Of a stretch of DNA of 64,000 bases, positions 1 to 10,219 are shown one piece after another. The translations under genes were made by a program, and so were the position numbers. Below the pieces are notes generated by a model. The model did not search any database. It saw nothing but the letters and a program-made list of their open reading frames with translations, and was not told the origin of the DNA. This DNA comes from Enterobacteriaceae bacterium B14 (GTDB lineage Bacteria; Pseudomonadota; Gammaproteobacteria; Enterobacterales; Enterobacteriaceae). Location: NCBI GenBank assembly GCA_000307305.1, contig DF158883.1, positions 62,001 to 126,000 of the forward strand, in the 5' to 3' direction. Within the stretch, counting starts at the first letter, position 1, and every line of letters begins with the position of its first letter.

Positions 1-1
1 T

Positions 2-190
2 CCACCGAACTTCGTTGAACTGGAAATTACCGATACCGATCCTGGCCTTAAAGGCGATACCGCAGGTACCGGTGGCAAACCAGCAACGCTGACGACTGGC
101 GCGGTAGTAAAAGTACCTCTATTTGTACAAACAGGCGAAGTTATCAAAGTTGATACCCGTTCTGGCGAATACGTATCTCGCGTTAAGTAA
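2..190 (+). CDS. efp: Elongation factor P, C-terminal part (truncated by window edge)
   Basis: Only the last 62 codons are present; the start lies left of the window. The peptide begins [15 protein letters not shown] and ends [10 protein letters not shown], which matches the C-terminal OB-fold domain III of bacterial EF-P almost residue for residue. EF-P binds between the ribosomal P and E sites and relieves stalling at polyproline. Its modified lysine lies in the missing N-terminal domain. The lysyl-transferase that loads this lysine, EpmA, is encoded about 4.6 kb downstream at 4760. A hairpin with a T-tract follows the stop codon, so efp is probably the last gene of its transcript. Confidence 0.97.
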   Translation, partial: PPNFVELEITDTDPGLKGDTAGTGGKPATLTTGAVVKVPLFVQTGEVIKVDTRSGEYVSRVK

Positions 191-194
191 TATG

Positions 195-230
195 AAAAAG
201 AGAGAAATCGCTGCGGCGGTTTCTCTTTTT
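195..230 (+). terminator. Rho-independent terminator of efp
   Basis: AAAGAGAGAAA pairs with TTTCTCTTT across a GC-rich loop and runs into a T-tract (TTTTT at 226-230). It begins 5 nt after the efp stop codon. Confidence 0.85.
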
Positions 231-279
231 ATCTAGCGTGTTAGAACGTATCTGTTTTTTTATCTGAAGATGGAGCCTA

Positions 280-411
280 ATGATGAAAAATTTGATGAAA
301 GTTGTATTCGCTGTTGCTGTGATTACTGCATTAAGCGGGTGTAACACCACGCGTGGTTTTGGTGAAGATGTAGAAAAAGTCGGTGGGGCTATCAGTCGCG
401 CTGCAAGCTGA
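280..411 (+). CDS. ecnB: Entericidin A/B-like small lipoprotein
   Basis: This 43-residue ORF starts MMKNLMKVVFAV and has a hydrophobic signal followed by a lipobox (ALSGC). The mature part begins CNTTRGFGED, and CNTTRG.GED is the hallmark of the entericidin family. Two adjacent ATGs (280 and 283) are possible; TGGAG at 271-275 fits either. In E. coli, ecnA/ecnB follow efp, and EcnB is a bacteriolytic lipoprotein opposed by EcnA. Only one entericidin is present here, with no EcnA-like partner, so calling it a toxin is inference from the family. The gene is too short for most ORF callers. Confidence 0.85.
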   Translation: MMKNLMKVVFAVAVITALSGCNTTRGFGEDVEKVGGAISRAAS

Positions 412-524
412 ATGCGATAATAATCTGATTATCGAGCCACCGTCCTAACGCGGTGGTGAATGTAGTAAATCGAATGACTCTGCTTTAAATGAAACGATTC
501 TATGTTTCATCTCCTTTCTAACGC

Positions 525-572
525 TAATCGGGACGACCTGATTACGCGTCTTTAATCTGGGGACGACCCCAA
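525..572 (+). promoter_or_regulatory. Guanidine-II (mini-ykkC) riboswitch upstream of sugE
   Basis: Two short hairpins sit in tandem, each closed by a G/C stem with an ACGA tetraloop. Hairpin 1 is at 525-544 (TAATCGGG-ACGA-CCTGATTA). Hairpin 2 is at 558-571 (TGGGG-ACGA-CCCCA). Paired stem-loops with ACGR loops about 14 nt apart are the defining architecture of the mini-ykkC/guanidine-II class. This class opens the ribosome-binding site when guanidinium is bound. The sugE start codon lies 23 nt after the second hairpin, with GAGAAG at 580-585 as the candidate Shine-Dalgarno sequence. Confidence 0.9.
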
Positions 573-594
573 ATTATCTGAGAAGTAACTTACT

Positions 595-909
595 ATGGCT
601 TGGATCATTCTTTTAATTGCAGGTGTTCTAGAAGTTGTTTGGGCTATTGGCTTGAAGTACACCCACGGTTTTTCCCGTTTAGTGCCTAGTGTTATCACCA
701 TTGCGGCAATGGTGATCAGTATGCTGTTGTTAGCTCATGCCATGAAGACGTTGCCAGCGGGAACCGCTTACGCAGTCTGGACTGGAATTGGCGCCGTTGG
801 TGCTGCCATTCTAGGAATTGTGTTGCTAGGTGAACCCGCAAACCTTCCACGAATACTCAGCCTATGTTTAATTGTTATCGGTATTTTGGGGCTAAAATTT
901 AGTAGCTAG
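595..909 (+). CDS. sugE: Guanidinium exporter of the small multidrug resistance family (SugE/Gdx)
   Basis: This 104-residue protein has four predicted membrane helices. It carries the SMR signature, including the essential glutamate at residue 13 ([14 protein letters not shown]) and the conserved WTGIGAVGA segment. Within the SMR family it matches the SugE/Gdx branch, which exchanges guanidinium for protons, not the EmrE multidrug branch. The guanidine-II riboswitch directly upstream independently supports guanidinium as the substrate. The gene is monocistronic and ends at a shared hairpin facing the frd operon. E. coli has blc and ampC between sugE and frd; both are absent here. Confidence 0.95.
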   Translation: MAWIILLIAGVLEVVWAIGLKYTHGFSRLVPSVITIAAMVISMLLLAHAMKTLPAGTAYAVWTGIGAVGAAILGIVLLGEPANLPRILSLCLIVIGILGLKFSS

Positions 910-947
910 TCATTTTTAATATTTGCCATATAGGTGAATTAGAAAGA

Positions 948-976
948 AAAAGGGCTTCATTAAGAAGCCCTTTCTT
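948..976. terminator. Bidirectional terminator between sugE and frdD
   Basis: AAAGGGCTTC and GAAGCCCTTT form a perfect 10-bp stem with a short loop. A-rich DNA lies on the left and TTTCTT on the right. It sits between two convergent genes, so it can end both transcripts. Confidence 0.85.
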
Positions 977-1003
977 GTTGCGGCATTGAGCCAAACAAGG
1001 CAA

Positions 1004-1357
1004 TTACAGCCTTAAAAGCCCGATAATCGTCACAATAGTGAGGATAGAAGCCGCACCATAAAATACCCATTTACCCGCAGGTACGTGGATTTTTAAGTCA
1101 TGCATCGCATGGTGAATACGGTGCAAGCCACACCATAAAGGCAGAACAATAGTAAGTAGCAAGAACAGTTTGCCAATCCAGCTTTGTGCAAAGGCCAGCG
1201 CTCTCTCATAACTGAGAGCCTCAGGAAACCAACCTAGAGGCAATAAGAACGCCACTAATACGATGACGGCAGGAACGATGATTGCTCCCCACATGCCGCC
1301 TGCGCCAAATAATCCCCAAAAGATAGGTTCATCGGAGCGTTGAGGTACTTGATTCAT
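1004..1357 (-). CDS. frdD: Fumarate reductase membrane anchor subunit D
   Basis: This 117-residue hydrophobic protein has three predicted membrane helices and is the last gene of frdABCD. With FrdC it anchors the FrdAB catalytic dimer to the cytoplasmic membrane and forms the menaquinol site. The N-terminal segment [19 protein letters not shown] and the [16 protein letters not shown] segment match E. coli FrdD. The gene starts 16 bp after frdC and ends just before the bidirectional hairpin at 948-976. Confidence 0.97.
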   Translation of the reverse strand: MNQVPQRSDEPIFWGLFGAGGMWGAIIVPAVIVLVAFLLPLGWFPEALSYERALAFAQSWIGKLFLLLTIVLPLWCGLHRIHHAMHDLKIHVPAGKWVFYGAASILTIVTIIGLLRL

Positions 1358-1373
1358 TTCATTCTCCTATGGC

Positions 1374-1772
1374 TCAGGCGAGCGCAATCGCCAGAATGGC
1401 GACGGTTGCGATAATCGTGACAGCCCAAAGTGCTTTGATAATTGGCCCTGGGCCCATTTTTTCACTTTTAACGACAATATTGGCTGCTTTCGGTGCCAGT
1501 TCGAACCATGTTTTGGTGTGTAACAGTGCGGCTAGCAGCACAACCACGTTCAATAACATCACTAGCGGGTTTTGTAGAAAGCCAACAAATGTAGACCATT
1601 CAACGGCACCGCCTTTTAGTGAAAACAGACCATAAATGAGCTGTAAGCTAAACCAGACTGCGGGGATGGAGGTCCCTTCCCTTAACATATAGAACTTGTA
1701 AAAACCGAGCTTTTGCCACCACGTTGGCGTCATTTCGCGAACATAAGGCTTACGTTTGGTATTTGTTGTCAT
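1374..1772 (-). CDS. frdC: Fumarate reductase membrane anchor subunit C
   Basis: This 132-residue protein has three predicted membrane helices. It opens with the conserved [19 protein letters not shown] and contains the H-T-K-T-W-F segment typical of FrdC. With FrdD it takes electrons from menaquinol and passes them to the Fe-S clusters of FrdB. It is third in the operon, 12 bp after frdB. Its length matches E. coli FrdC (131 aa). Confidence 0.97.
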   Translation of the reverse strand: MTTNTKRKPYVREMTPTWWQKLGFYKFYMLREGTSIPAVWFSLQLIYGLFSLKGGAVEWSTFVGFLQNPLVMLLNVVVLLAALLHTKTWFELAPKAANIVVKSEKMGPGPIIKALWAVTIIATVAILAIALA

Positions 1773-1784
1773 GGCTATTATCCC

Positions 1785-2519
1785 TTATTGCGGTTTCAGC
1801 ATTGCAATCATGAAATCTTTCGCACTCTCAACCTTGCCCTGCTGGATAGCGGCGGCTGGGTCGACGTGTTTCGGACATACTTCAGAGCAATAGCCCACGA
1901 AAGTACAAGACCATACGCCATTTTGGCTGTTCAGAACGGGCATCCGCTCCGATTTGCCGTGGTCACGATTATCAATGTTATAGCGGTGTGCCAGCGTTAA
2001 AGCAGCAGGGCCAACAAATTCGGGATTCAGACCGAACTGCGGGCAGGCTGCATAGCATAGACCACAGTTGATACAGCCAGAGAACTGATGGTATTTCGCC
2101 ATCTGAGCAGGCGTTTGAGTGTTAGCGCTATCTTCAGGCTTACGATCGTTGCCGATGATATAAGGCTTGATAGCCTCTAAGCTCTCGATGAAGTGGGTCA
2201 TATCGACCACTAAATCGCGCTCGATAGGGAAGTTGCCTAATGCCTCAATTTTCATCCCGCCTGTGTATTCGCGCAGGAAGGTTTTACAGGCTAATTTTGG
2301 TACGTTATTAACCATCATGCCGCAAGAGCCACAGATTGCCATGCGGCAAGACCAGCGATAAGAGAGGTCAGGGGCCAGATTGTCTTTAATGTACCCTAGT
2401 GCATCAAGAAGCGACGTTTGCTCGTCATAAGGCACGTCATAGCTTTCCAGATGCGGCTCGTTGTCCAGCTCTGGGTTATAACGCATGACATCAACTTTGA
2501 GTGTTAGCATCTCAGTCAT
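1785..2519 (-). CDS. frdB: Fumarate reductase iron-sulfur subunit
   Basis: This 244-residue protein carries electrons from the FrdCD quinol site to the flavin of FrdA. The N-terminal ferredoxin-like domain holds the [2Fe-2S] motif [10 protein letters not shown] followed by a fourth Cys. The C-terminal domain holds [12 protein letters not shown] and a second C..C...CPK cluster, for [4Fe-4S] and [3Fe-4S]. Its ATG overlaps the end of frdA by 8 bp, with AAGGAG inside the frdA coding sequence, indicating translational coupling and equimolar synthesis. Confidence 0.98.
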   Translation of the reverse strand: MTEMLTLKVDVMRYNPELDNEPHLESYDVPYDEQTSLLDALGYIKDNLAPDLSYRWSCRMAICGSCGMMVNNVPKLACKTFLREYTGGMKIEALGNFPIERDLVVDMTHFIESLEAIKPYIIGNDRKPEDSANTQTPAQMAKYHQFSGCINCGLCYAACPQFGLNPEFVGPAALTLAHRYNIDNRDHGKSERMPVLNSQNGVWSCTFVGYCSEVCPKHVDPAAAIQQGKVESAKDFMIAMLKPQ

Positions 2520-4308
2520 TGGCCTGCTCCTTGTCTAGCTTCTCTTGAGCATCAGCGGCTGCACCATATAGACGCTGGGCCGGTGGTAATTTAGTGATTT
2601 TCACGTCGCTGTATTCCAAACGTGGGGCATTATCTGGAACGAAATAGGTCAGGGTATGTTTCAAGAAATTCTCGTCGTCACGGGTTGTGCAACCTTCATC
2701 AAGGCGCTGATGTGCTCCACGGGATTCTTTACGATGATAGGCAGAGTGAGCCATACACTCAGCAATATCTAGGCTGTGCCCCAGCTCCAACGTATAGAGT
2801 AGGTCGGTGTTGAAAATACTGGATTTGTCGGAGATGGTGATTCGCTTATAACGCTCTTTCAGCTCGGCTAGCTTATCGATAGCACTCTGCATCAGCTCTG
2901 GTGTGCGGTAAATACCACAACCATCTTCCATCGCTTGAGTCATCTCATCGCGGATCTTCGACCAGCTCTCGCCGCCTTCCTGTGCCAAAATGGCATGCAG
3001 GCTATTTTCGATATTAGCGGCTAAGGCATCTAGCGATTCGCTGTTTGCCGCACTGGCTTCTTGAGAGCGTTGAACCGCTTGCTCTCCCGCTAAACGACCG
3101 AAAACAGCCAGCTCAGCTAGCGAGTTTGACCCCAAGCGGTTTGCGCCGTGAAGGCCGACAGAAGAACATTCACCGACGGCAAATAGGCCCGTAATACGGG
3201 TTTCGCATTGGGCATTCGTTTCAATACCGCCCATCGTGTAATGGGCTGTAGGGCGAACCGGAATCGGCTCTTTAACGGGGTCAACACCAACATAGGCTTT
3301 TGCCAGTTCACAAATAAATGGCAAACGTTCCAGCAGTTTTTTCTCACCAAGATGGCGCAGGTCAAGGTAGACCACATCACCACGCGGCGTGGATACCGTT
3401 CTGCCCGCTTGTTGCTCATGCCAGAAGGCTTGAGATACTTTATCGCGTGGCCCCAGTTCCATATATTTGTTTTTAGGCTCGCCAAGTGGCGTTTCTGGGC
3501 CCATGCCATAGTCTTGCAAATAACGATAGCCATCTTTGTTAACCAGAATACCGCCTTCACCACGGCAGCCTTCCGTCATCAAGATGCCAGATCCCGGTAA
3601 ACCTGTTGGATGGTATTGGACGAACTCCATATCTCTTAGTGGTACACCGTGGCGGAAAGCCATCCCCATGCCGTCACCGGTGACGATCCCACCGTTGGTG
3701 TTATTACGGTATACACGGCCTGCGCCACCGGTGGCGAGAATGACGGCATTAGCGCGGATCTGAATAAGAGAGCCTTCCATCATATTCATCGCTACGACGC
3801 CGCGAGCATGGTTATCATCCACCATGACATCGAGAACGAAGTGCTCATCGAAACGTTGTATGTTGGGGTACTTCAGCGAGGTTTGAAACAGCGTATGTAG
3901 GATATGGAAACCGCTCTTATCGGCGGCAAACCAAGTCCGTTCTATCTTCATACCACCGAAGCGGCGGACGTTGATGGAACCATCTGGTTTTCTGCTCCAT
4001 GGGCAACCCCATTGTTCCAATTGGACCATTTCACGGGTTGAGTTGTGAACGAAGTAATCAACGACGTCCTGTTCACATAACCAATCCCCACCAGCAACAG
4101 TATCATTGAAGTGATACTCATAGCTGTCATTGTCTTGCGTGACAGCGGCTGAGCCACCTTCAGCGGCCACAGTGTGGCTTCGCATTGGGTACACTTTAGA
4201 GATAAGCGCTATTTTTAGCGTAGGGTTTGCTTCTGCGGCTGCAATTGCAGCACGTAAGCCAGCCCCTCCGGCCCCAACTACGGCTAGATCTGCATGAACT
4301 GTTTGCAC
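2512..4308 (-). CDS. frdA: Fumarate reductase flavoprotein subunit
   Basis: FrdA reduces fumarate to succinate as the terminal step of anaerobic respiration, on the cytoplasmic face of the membrane. The 598-residue product opens with the FAD-binding [11 protein letters not shown] motif. It carries the covalent-flavin histidine in [10 protein letters not shown] (residue 45), the active-site HPTG, and [10 protein letters not shown] further on. I chose the GTG at 4306-4308 ([12 protein letters not shown]) because it lies just after GGAGGA and matches the E. coli start. A longer form from a TTG at 4320 would overlap that Shine-Dalgarno sequence. An FNR-type promoter lies upstream. Confidence 0.97.
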   Translation of the reverse strand: MQTVHADLAVVGAGGAGLRAAIAAAEANPTLKIALISKVYPMRSHTVAAEGGSAAVTQDNDSYEYHFNDTVAGGDWLCEQDVVDYFVHNSTREMVQLEQWGCPWSRKPDGSINVRRFGGMKIERTWFAADKSGFHILHTLFQTSLKYPNIQRFDEHFVLDVMVDDNHARGVVAMNMMEGSLIQIRANAVILATGGAGRVYRNNTNGGIVTGDGMGMAFRHGVPLRDMEFVQYHPTGLPGSGILMTEGCRGEGGILVNKDGYRYLQDYGMGPETPLGEPKNKYMELGPRDKVSQAFWHEQQAGRTVSTPRGDVVYLDLRHLGEKKLLERLPFICELAKAYVGVDPVKEPIPVRPTAHYTMGGIETNAQCETRITGLFAVGECSSVGLHGANRLGSNSLAELAVFGRLAGEQAVQRSQEASAANSESLDALAANIENSLHAILAQEGGESWSKIRDEMTQAMEDGCGIYRTPELMQSAIDKLAELKERYKRITISDKSSIFNTDLLYTLELGHSLDIAECMAHSAYHRKESRGAHQRLDEGCTTRDDENFLKHTLTYFVPDNAPRLEYSDVKITKLPPAQRLYGAAADAQEKLDKEQAND

Positions 4309-4434
4309 AGCTTCCTCCAAAAAGTAAAGAGTAAATAACTATTCTGAGCGTTATTATTTTTAATTAATTCTAATAAATATTAATTTATCAGTGAATAATG
4401 CTAAGAATAGCAACTGATAATTCGGCAGGACGTA

Positions 4435-4476
4435 ACTATATCTAATTCTAACGTTAATAAATTTGATGTGGTCGAT
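4435..4476 (-). promoter_or_regulatory. frdA promoter with FNR-type operator
   Basis: Read on the minus strand, ATCGACCACATCAA at 4463-4476 fits an FNR dyad with one conserved half (ATCAA) and one degenerate half. It resembles, from memory, the E. coli frd FNR site. TATAGT at 4435-4440 is a good -10 element. A start about 7 nt downstream would put the operator centre near -41.5, the class II activator position. Anaerobic activation by FNR is inferred. The rest of the 4309-4759 gap is AT-rich and also carries the divergent epmA promoter, which I cannot place confidently. Confidence 0.6.
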
Positions 4477-4759
4477 TATTTTGCTTTATATGATAATTAT
4501 GAAATGTTTTTCTGATAAGGGTTGTATTTTAAGGAGTAAATGGTTGCTAACTAAAGGGCAATAATGCTAGTGCTTTTTGACTAAAATAAAGAAAGAAGGC
4601 TAGCTTGGCATGTGATTTGTCTCACTCTATTTATACGAGTAGACTGCACAGCCTGTTTGGTTTTGGGCTAAACAGACTATAGTTTCGTGAATGTAAATTG
4701 TTATGCCTTTATCTAGGGATAGATTGGGTATACACATATAAATATGAGAGTGAGAAACC

Positions 4760-5737
4760 ATGAGTGAAACGGCAAACTGGCAGCCGAGTGCACCTATCGC
4801 AAATCTATTAAAGCGTGGGGCAATTATTGCTGAGATTCGGCGTTTCTTTAGCGATCGGGGCGTATTAGAAGTGGATACGCCATCGATGAGCCAGGCAACG
4901 GTGACAGATGTCCATTTGTTCCCATTCCAAACCCGTTTTGTCGGACCGGGTGCATCGGATGGCATGATGCTCTATCTGATGACAAGCCCCGAGTATCATA
5001 TGAAGCGTTTGCTCGCTGCAGGGAGTGGGCCAATTTATCAGCTTGGGCACAGCTTCCGTAATGAAGAGTCGGGCCGTTACCATAACCCTGAATTCACCAT
5101 GTTAGAGTGGTACCGCCCTCACTTTGATATGTATCGCTTAATGAATGAGGTTGATGATCTTCTTCAGCAAGTGCTGGATTGTGACGGTTCTGAAACGCTC
5201 TCTTACCAACAAGCATTCCTGCGTCATCTGGATATAGACCCTTTATCTGCCGATAAAGCCCTGCTCAGAGAAGTGGCGGCAAAACTCGACCTGAGTAATA
5301 TCGCAGAGACTGAAGAGGACAGAGATACGCTGTTGCAACTGCTGTTTATGGTCGGAGTAGAGCCTCATATTGGTACCGAGAAGCCGGTATTTATCTACCA
5401 TTTCCCTGCTTCTCAAGCTTCCTTAGCGGAAATCAGTACCGAAGATCACCGTGTTGCTGAGCGTTTTGAGGTCTATTTTAAAGGCATTGAATTAGCGAAC
5501 GGTTTCAGAGAGTTAACAGATGCAGGTGAACAGCGTCGGCGTTTTGAGCAAGATAACCGTAAGCGTGAAGCCAGAGGTCTGCCGCGATACCCTATTGATG
5601 AAAATCTATTAGCGGCTTTGGAACACGGCATGCCAGATTCTGCCGGTGTTGCATTAGGCGTCGATCGTTTGGTTATGTTGGCGTTAGGTGCGGAACATAT
5701 CGGTGAAGTGATGGCGTTTACCGTCGATCGTTCTTAA
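4760..5737 (+). CDS. epmA: EF-P lysine--beta-lysine ligase EpmA (PoxA/GenX)
   Basis: This 325-residue paralogue of the class II lysyl-tRNA synthetase catalytic domain lacks the N-terminal anticodon-binding domain. Class II motif 2 ([19 protein letters not shown]) and motif 3 ([15 protein letters not shown]) are intact. It activates (R)-beta-lysine and ligates it to the conserved lysine of EF-P, whose gene ends the left edge of this window. The length equals E. coli EpmA. It is transcribed alone, divergently from frd, and ends at a strong hairpin. Confidence 0.98.
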   Translation: MSETANWQPSAPIANLLKRGAIIAEIRRFFSDRGVLEVDTPSMSQATVTDVHLFPFQTRFVGPGASDGMMLYLMTSPEYHMKRLLAAGSGPIYQLGHSFRNEESGRYHNPEFTMLEWYRPHFDMYRLMNEVDDLLQQVLDCDGSETLSYQQAFLRHLDIDPLSADKALLREVAAKLDLSNIAETEEDRDTLLQLLFMVGVEPHIGTEKPVFIYHFPASQASLAEISTEDHRVAERFEVYFKGIELANGFRELTDAGEQRRRFEQDNRKREARGLPRYPIDENLLAALEHGMPDSAGVALGVDRLVMLALGAEHIGEVMAFTVDRS

Positions 5738-5778
5738 TCCTGCTGAAAGATACATTTCTGATATAGCGCGAATAGCGA

Positions 5779-5818
5779 AAAAGGGGAGTACATATTTATA
5801 TGGTACTCCCCTTTTTTA
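5779..5818. terminator. Terminator between epmA and mscM
   Basis: GGGGAGTAC and GTACTCCCC form the stem, followed by CTTTTTT on the plus strand and preceded by A-rich DNA. It separates convergent epmA and mscM and can serve both. Confidence 0.9.
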
Positions 5819-5829
5819 CACGCTATCTG

Positions 5830-8800
5830 TTACAAACTCCCCGGTACGTGGGGTGGGTTAACGATGCTATTGTATTTTTTGGTTACAGAGTCTGTACGCA
5901 CTTGGAAAGGCGGGAATGGCAGAGTTAAACCATGCTCACGGAAACCAGCCAGAATAAGCTGATGCATCTCATGGCGTATCGGCATTCTGTGCCCCATCTC
6001 TGAAGCGAAGAGGCGTAGTTCGAAGATCTGAATTCCCTGTTGTAGGTCAATTAAGAAAGTCTCCGGTGCCGGATTATCTAATACTAAAGCGCAATCATGT
6101 GCCGCTTTCAGCAAGATTTGAGTTACTTCGTTGCTATCGGCTTCAGCTGGAGCAGGGACGGTGAGCAGTACACGGGTGATCGGATCAGAAAGTGACCAGT
6201 TGATAAATTGTTCGGTAATAAAGGCTTTATTGGGAACAATTATCTCTTTTCTGTCCCAATCTGACAGAGTCGTTGCTCGGGTATTAATTTTTGTGATTGT
6301 CCCCGTGAGATCGCGGATGGTAACGGTATCGCCGATCCTGATCGGTTTCTCGAACAGAATTATCAAGCCAGAGATAAAGTTGGCAAAGATTTCTTGTAAA
6401 CCGAAGCCCAAACCGACACCCAGTGCGGCGACCAGCCATTGCAGTTTTGCCCACTCAATCCCCAGCAGTGAGAAACCCACCATAATGCCGATCAGCATGA
6501 GGATATATTTCGTTATGGTCGTGAAGGCATAGCCACTGCCAGGAGACAGCTCTAGATGTTGCAATACGGCAAGTTCGAGTAACGCTGGAAGGTTACGCAC
6601 GAGCTGCATGGTAACAACAATGACCAGAATGGCGATCAATACCGACCCTAGCGTAATGGGCTGCGGTACCTCGACACCCTGTACTGTTTTGGTCACATCC
6701 CAAAGGCGAACATTTTCAAGGAAAGAAAACGCAGAGTGGATTTCTGACCAAAGGACGATCAGAGATACCAATGCAATCATCGTCAGAATAGAACGTACCA
6801 GACGCAACGATTGCGAGCTGATTTCATCCAGATCCACAACTGGCTCATCAATATCCTGCGATCCTTCATTACTGTTGGTACTGATACCGTCTTCTTCGTT
6901 TTTTGCCCGTTGCGCGAGAATATCAGCACGGCGCTGCTTGGCGCGATCAAAAGCAATTCGGCGCCGTTGAATTAACATCCAGCGGCGGACGATGTGATAC
7001 ACCACTAACAGGATAAACCAGATGGCAACAGAGCTTTCTAAACGCGCCAACAATGCCTGAGCCGTCGTTAAGTACCCAATGGATGCCGCAATAGCCGACA
7101 TCACCGGAGCGCAGAGCAGCATTAACCAGAGTGCGTGGTTAATGATATTTTCCCCAGAGCCTTTGCGATCCAGATAGAGCGGGATACCAGAGCGGCGCAG
7201 GCTAGAGGTAAGAATAAATACGGCGATACAGAGCAGCAGGAAGCAGACTCTGCCTACTGTTGCTGAATATTCACGATCGTTAAAATTATCAAAGCTAATC
7301 AGCGCCATAATCAGCGGAACGATGAGCCAGATAGAGAGACGATAGTAGCGCAGCACACGAGAAACTCTCTCTTGTGACCAGCGGAAGTGAGTGATGAACA
7401 GGCCCTGTGGATGAGCGAAACTGGCACTGATCATGAAAACCCATAATAGTGGCAGTGTGGCGGTTATCCCGTTACCAATCGCCACCGCAATGGGGTACGG
7501 CCACGCATTTTGCAGGCCGAAGCCGAGCGTTGCCCAGAGCACAGGAACCGGTAGTGCAACCAGAATCGACCAAAACACATTGCGCAGTGTGAGTAAGAAA
7601 TGGTCTTGAGTTACTTTCCCGACCTTATGTGCCGAGCGTTCTAGGAAAGCGTAATAGTGGCGGCGTGAGTTAACGCTGATAATAATTAATAGCAAAGCCC
7701 CAAAGATAGGGAACAGCGTCTCTTTATTAGTGATCATCATGATGCTAGCGCTACTGAGCTGAGAGAGCGTATCTAGCGACAGGATGCTCTTCAGATCACG
7801 GGCAAACGACAGCGGGAAAGAGAAACCGATAGGGTCGACATCAGCTACCCAGAACAGATAGCGGTGAGTTGCATCCTTGATTTCGATAAGCGCTTCAACC
7901 AACTGGCTATTGGCGACTTTCAGTTTGGTGAGCTCTAAAATTTGGGTATCGCAGCCCGAAAGCAAGGAGGAAAGCAGCGCTCTCTGTGTCTTAATCTGTT
8001 TATCGACCAGTTGCTGCTGTTCTGGTGTCAACTCGCTACCGTTATTTTGAGTAAATTCAGCACCGTTGCGTAAAGATTCAAGCAACTCTTCATAATGTAG
8101 GCGTTTTACCCGTAGCTCGACCATATCGTTGTCTAGCTGCTGCGGTTTTGGCATTTCAGGCAGTTTTGCGACCTGCGCTCTGAGGGTTTCCCCTAATACG
8201 GTTGAAACGCTGAGCCATTGAGCCTGTTCTCGAATCGTCGAGAGTGCTTGGCGTACTTTCAGTGTTTGAGAGGCGGCTTCGCGCTGCTGCTGGGTAATTT
8301 GCTCCATCCTTTGCGCTTGCTGGTTTAGCGCGAAAGAGAGCTCTCGGTTATTTTGTAATAGAGTCAGAACACTACTCGGAAGGTCGCCATTCTGTACCGC
8401 GAGTTTTTCCGTTTGTGCTAATGCGTAATCAGCCTCTTTCTGACGTTGATTATTGAGATTGGTGCGCAATGCTTGCTGATAAAGGTCGGCTTGCTCATTT
8501 TCTTGCTTATAAAGATCGGCCTGTAAGCGGGATAGCTCTTGGCGATTATTTGCCGAGAGCTGCTCTAGCTCTAGAGCAGCAAGTTTGGCTTTGCGTGCCG
8601 CAACTTCAGACTGCAATTGGGTTAATTGTGCTTGGGAAAGCGGCGTTCCGGTACTAGGAAGTGATTGCAGCCGAAGTTCGGCATCGCTGAGCGCTTTTCT
8701 TGCTTCTGTCTGCATCAACGGTATTTGGTTGAGCGACTCGCTGATTTCCCGAGAGTTATCCTGCTCTTGCTGAAGCAGCCGAGAGAGTTCTAATAGCCTA

Positions 8801-9144
8801 CTACTGCTTTGTAGCAGTTGTTGTTCATACTCTGAGGCATTCAAGCCCTCTTTGACCGTTATCGGTTCTCTCTGCTCACTGAGTTTTTGGCGTAATTCTG
8901 CCGTTAATGTCGGGAAATCATCGATGGTTTTCTGAAACTGTTCGGCGCGAGCTGTCGAATCTTTTAACTCTTTTTGCCAGTTAAGTGCACTGCGTAATGC
9001 GTCTGCAATTTCCGGCTGACTAGGCATGCTTTTATTGGCTTCAACCTGCTTTAACTCCTGAGCAATTTGCTCTGCGGTAATCGGGGCTGCAAGCAGTGGT
9101 GCTGCGATAAAGAGACTTAGCAGCAGTGCCGTTATCAGACGCAT
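5830..9144 (-). CDS. mscM: Miniconductance mechanosensitive channel MscM
   Basis: This 1104-residue large MscS-family channel is close to E. coli MscM/YjeP (1107 aa). A signal peptide (MRLITALLLSLFIAAPLLA) precedes a periplasmic, Gln/Glu-rich coiled-coil region of about 450 residues. About ten membrane helices follow, then the MscS pore and beta domains with the helix GLGFGLQEIFANFISGL. The protein releases solutes under hypo-osmotic stress. The gene begins 51 bp downstream of psd on the same strand, so the two are probably one transcript as in E. coli. An acidic, Ser/Asn-rich cytoplasmic loop near residue 755 is the most variable part. Confidence 0.97.
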   Translation of the reverse strand: MRLITALLLSLFIAAPLLAAPITAEQIAQELKQVEANKSMPSQPEIADALRSALNWQKELKDSTARAEQFQKTIDDFPTLTAELRQKLSEQREPITVKEGLNASEYEQQLLQSSSRLLELSRLLQQEQDNSREISESLNQIPLMQTEARKALSDAELRLQSLPSTGTPLSQAQLTQLQSEVAARKAKLAALELEQLSANNRQELSRLQADLYKQENEQADLYQQALRTNLNNQRQKEADYALAQTEKLAVQNGDLPSSVLTLLQNNRELSFALNQQAQRMEQITQQQREAASQTLKVRQALSTIREQAQWLSVSTVLGETLRAQVAKLPEMPKPQQLDNDMVELRVKRLHYEELLESLRNGAEFTQNNGSELTPEQQQLVDKQIKTQRALLSSLLSGCDTQILELTKLKVANSQLVEALIEIKDATHRYLFWVADVDPIGFSFPLSFARDLKSILSLDTLSQLSSASIMMITNKETLFPIFGALLLIIISVNSRRHYYAFLERSAHKVGKVTQDHFLLTLRNVFWSILVALPVPVLWATLGFGLQNAWPYPIAVAIGNGITATLPLLWVFMISASFAHPQGLFITHFRWSQERVSRVLRYYRLSIWLIVPLIMALISFDNFNDREYSATVGRVCFLLLCIAVFILTSSLRRSGIPLYLDRKGSGENIINHALWLMLLCAPVMSAIAASIGYLTTAQALLARLESSVAIWFILLVVYHIVRRWMLIQRRRIAFDRAKQRRADILAQRAKNEEDGISTNSNEGSQDIDEPVVDLDEISSQSLRLVRSILTMIALVSLIVLWSEIHSAFSFLENVRLWDVTKTVQGVEVPQPITLGSVLIAILVIVVTMQLVRNLPALLELAVLQHLELSPGSGYAFTTITKYILMLIGIMVGFSLLGIEWAKLQWLVAALGVGLGFGLQEIFANFISGLIILFEKPIRIGDTVTIRDLTGTITKINTRATTLSDWDRKEIIVPNKAFITEQFINWSLSDPITRVLLTVPAPAEADSNEVTQILLKAAHDCALVLDNPAPETFLIDLQQGIQIFELRLFASEMGHRMPIRHEMHQLILAGFREHGLTLPFPPFQVRTDSVTKKYNSIVNPPHVPGSL

Positions 9145-9195
9145 TTCGATCCTTTTTCTTTAGGAGGCCGATATGAGTATCGGCCTGACATAGGT

Positions 9196-10104
9196 TTATT
9201 CAGCCATTGTCTCTTCGGCGTGGATATCTGAAGGAACGGATGACATTTTCTCGGCAAACAGGCCACCCATGCGGGTTGGTGTCAGATTTTGCAGTGTAGG
9301 AGAGAAAGTGATTTGCCCCTTAGCAAACAGGTTAATCACTGTTGAGCCGAGTTTAAAACGGCCCATTTCAGCACCTTTTTCAAGTGTAATTGAGTGCTCT
9401 TCGCCTTTTGCTGGATGGCGCCAGCGCTGGATGATGCCTTGGCGAGGCGGAGTTATGACACCAGCCCATACCGTTTCGATACTGCCTACAATTGTAGCGC
9501 CTACTAGAATTTGAACCATAGGGCCAAACTCTGTATCGAACAGGCAGATAACACGTTCGTTGCGGGCAAAGAGATTAGGCACGTTTGCAGCAGTGAGCGG
9601 GTTTACTGAGAAGAGATCGCCGGGAACATAAATCACTTCACGTAGCGTTCCTTGGCAAGGCATGTGGACGCGGTGGTAGTCTCTAGGGGATAGATAGGTA
9701 GTGGCAAACAGGCCATCTTTAAAGCGCTCTGCCATGATGTAATCACCGGCAAGTAGGGCTTCTAGAGAGTAATAGTGGCCTTTAGCCTGAAAAAGATCGC
9801 CATCTTCAATTGCACCTAGCTGGCTGATAGCGCCATCTGCGGGCAGTACGAGGGTATTTTCTCCTTCAATGATCGTTCTTGCTTCTGGGCGTAATGGACG
9901 AACGAAAAATTCATTGAAGGTGCGATAAGCACTGGTTTCAGGTTGTTGAGCTTCTTGCATGTTCACGCGGTAGTGACGGACAAACAGGTTGATAACGGTG
10001 CGGGTTAACCAGCCAGCTTCTTTATCTGCTCCCCAACCTGCCAATCGTGTTAAGCCCTGTTTCGGTAGCAAATATTGTAGTCTTATTTTTATGCGTTCCA
10101 GCAC
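9196..10104 (-). CDS. psd: Phosphatidylserine decarboxylase proenzyme
   Basis: This inner-membrane enzyme makes phosphatidylethanolamine from phosphatidylserine. The 302-residue proenzyme contains the self-cleavage motif LGST (in [14 protein letters not shown], around residue 253). The serine becomes the pyruvoyl prosthetic group and splits the chain into beta and alpha subunits. The conserved [13 protein letters not shown] segment is also present. The gene lies between rsgA and mscM on the same strand; the 115-bp gap before it probably carries its own promoter. Confidence 0.98.
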   Translation of the reverse strand: MLERIKIRLQYLLPKQGLTRLAGWGADKEAGWLTRTVINLFVRHYRVNMQEAQQPETSAYRTFNEFFVRPLRPEARTIIEGENTLVLPADGAISQLGAIEDGDLFQAKGHYYSLEALLAGDYIMAERFKDGLFATTYLSPRDYHRVHMPCQGTLREVIYVPGDLFSVNPLTAANVPNLFARNERVICLFDTEFGPMVQILVGATIVGSIETVWAGVITPPRQGIIQRWRHPAKGEEHSITLEKGAEMGRFKLGSTVINLFAKGQITFSPTLQNLTPTRMGGLFAEKMSSVPSDIHAEETMAE

Positions 10105-10219
10105 AGTAACCTCTTGATAATATTGTTTTATTAAAGAACGATTGGTGGTTTGTTAATAAACCATCAAGCGCCATTGATAACGACCATTTTTTTGCGATAA
10201 ACGCAGCTATTATAAAATG

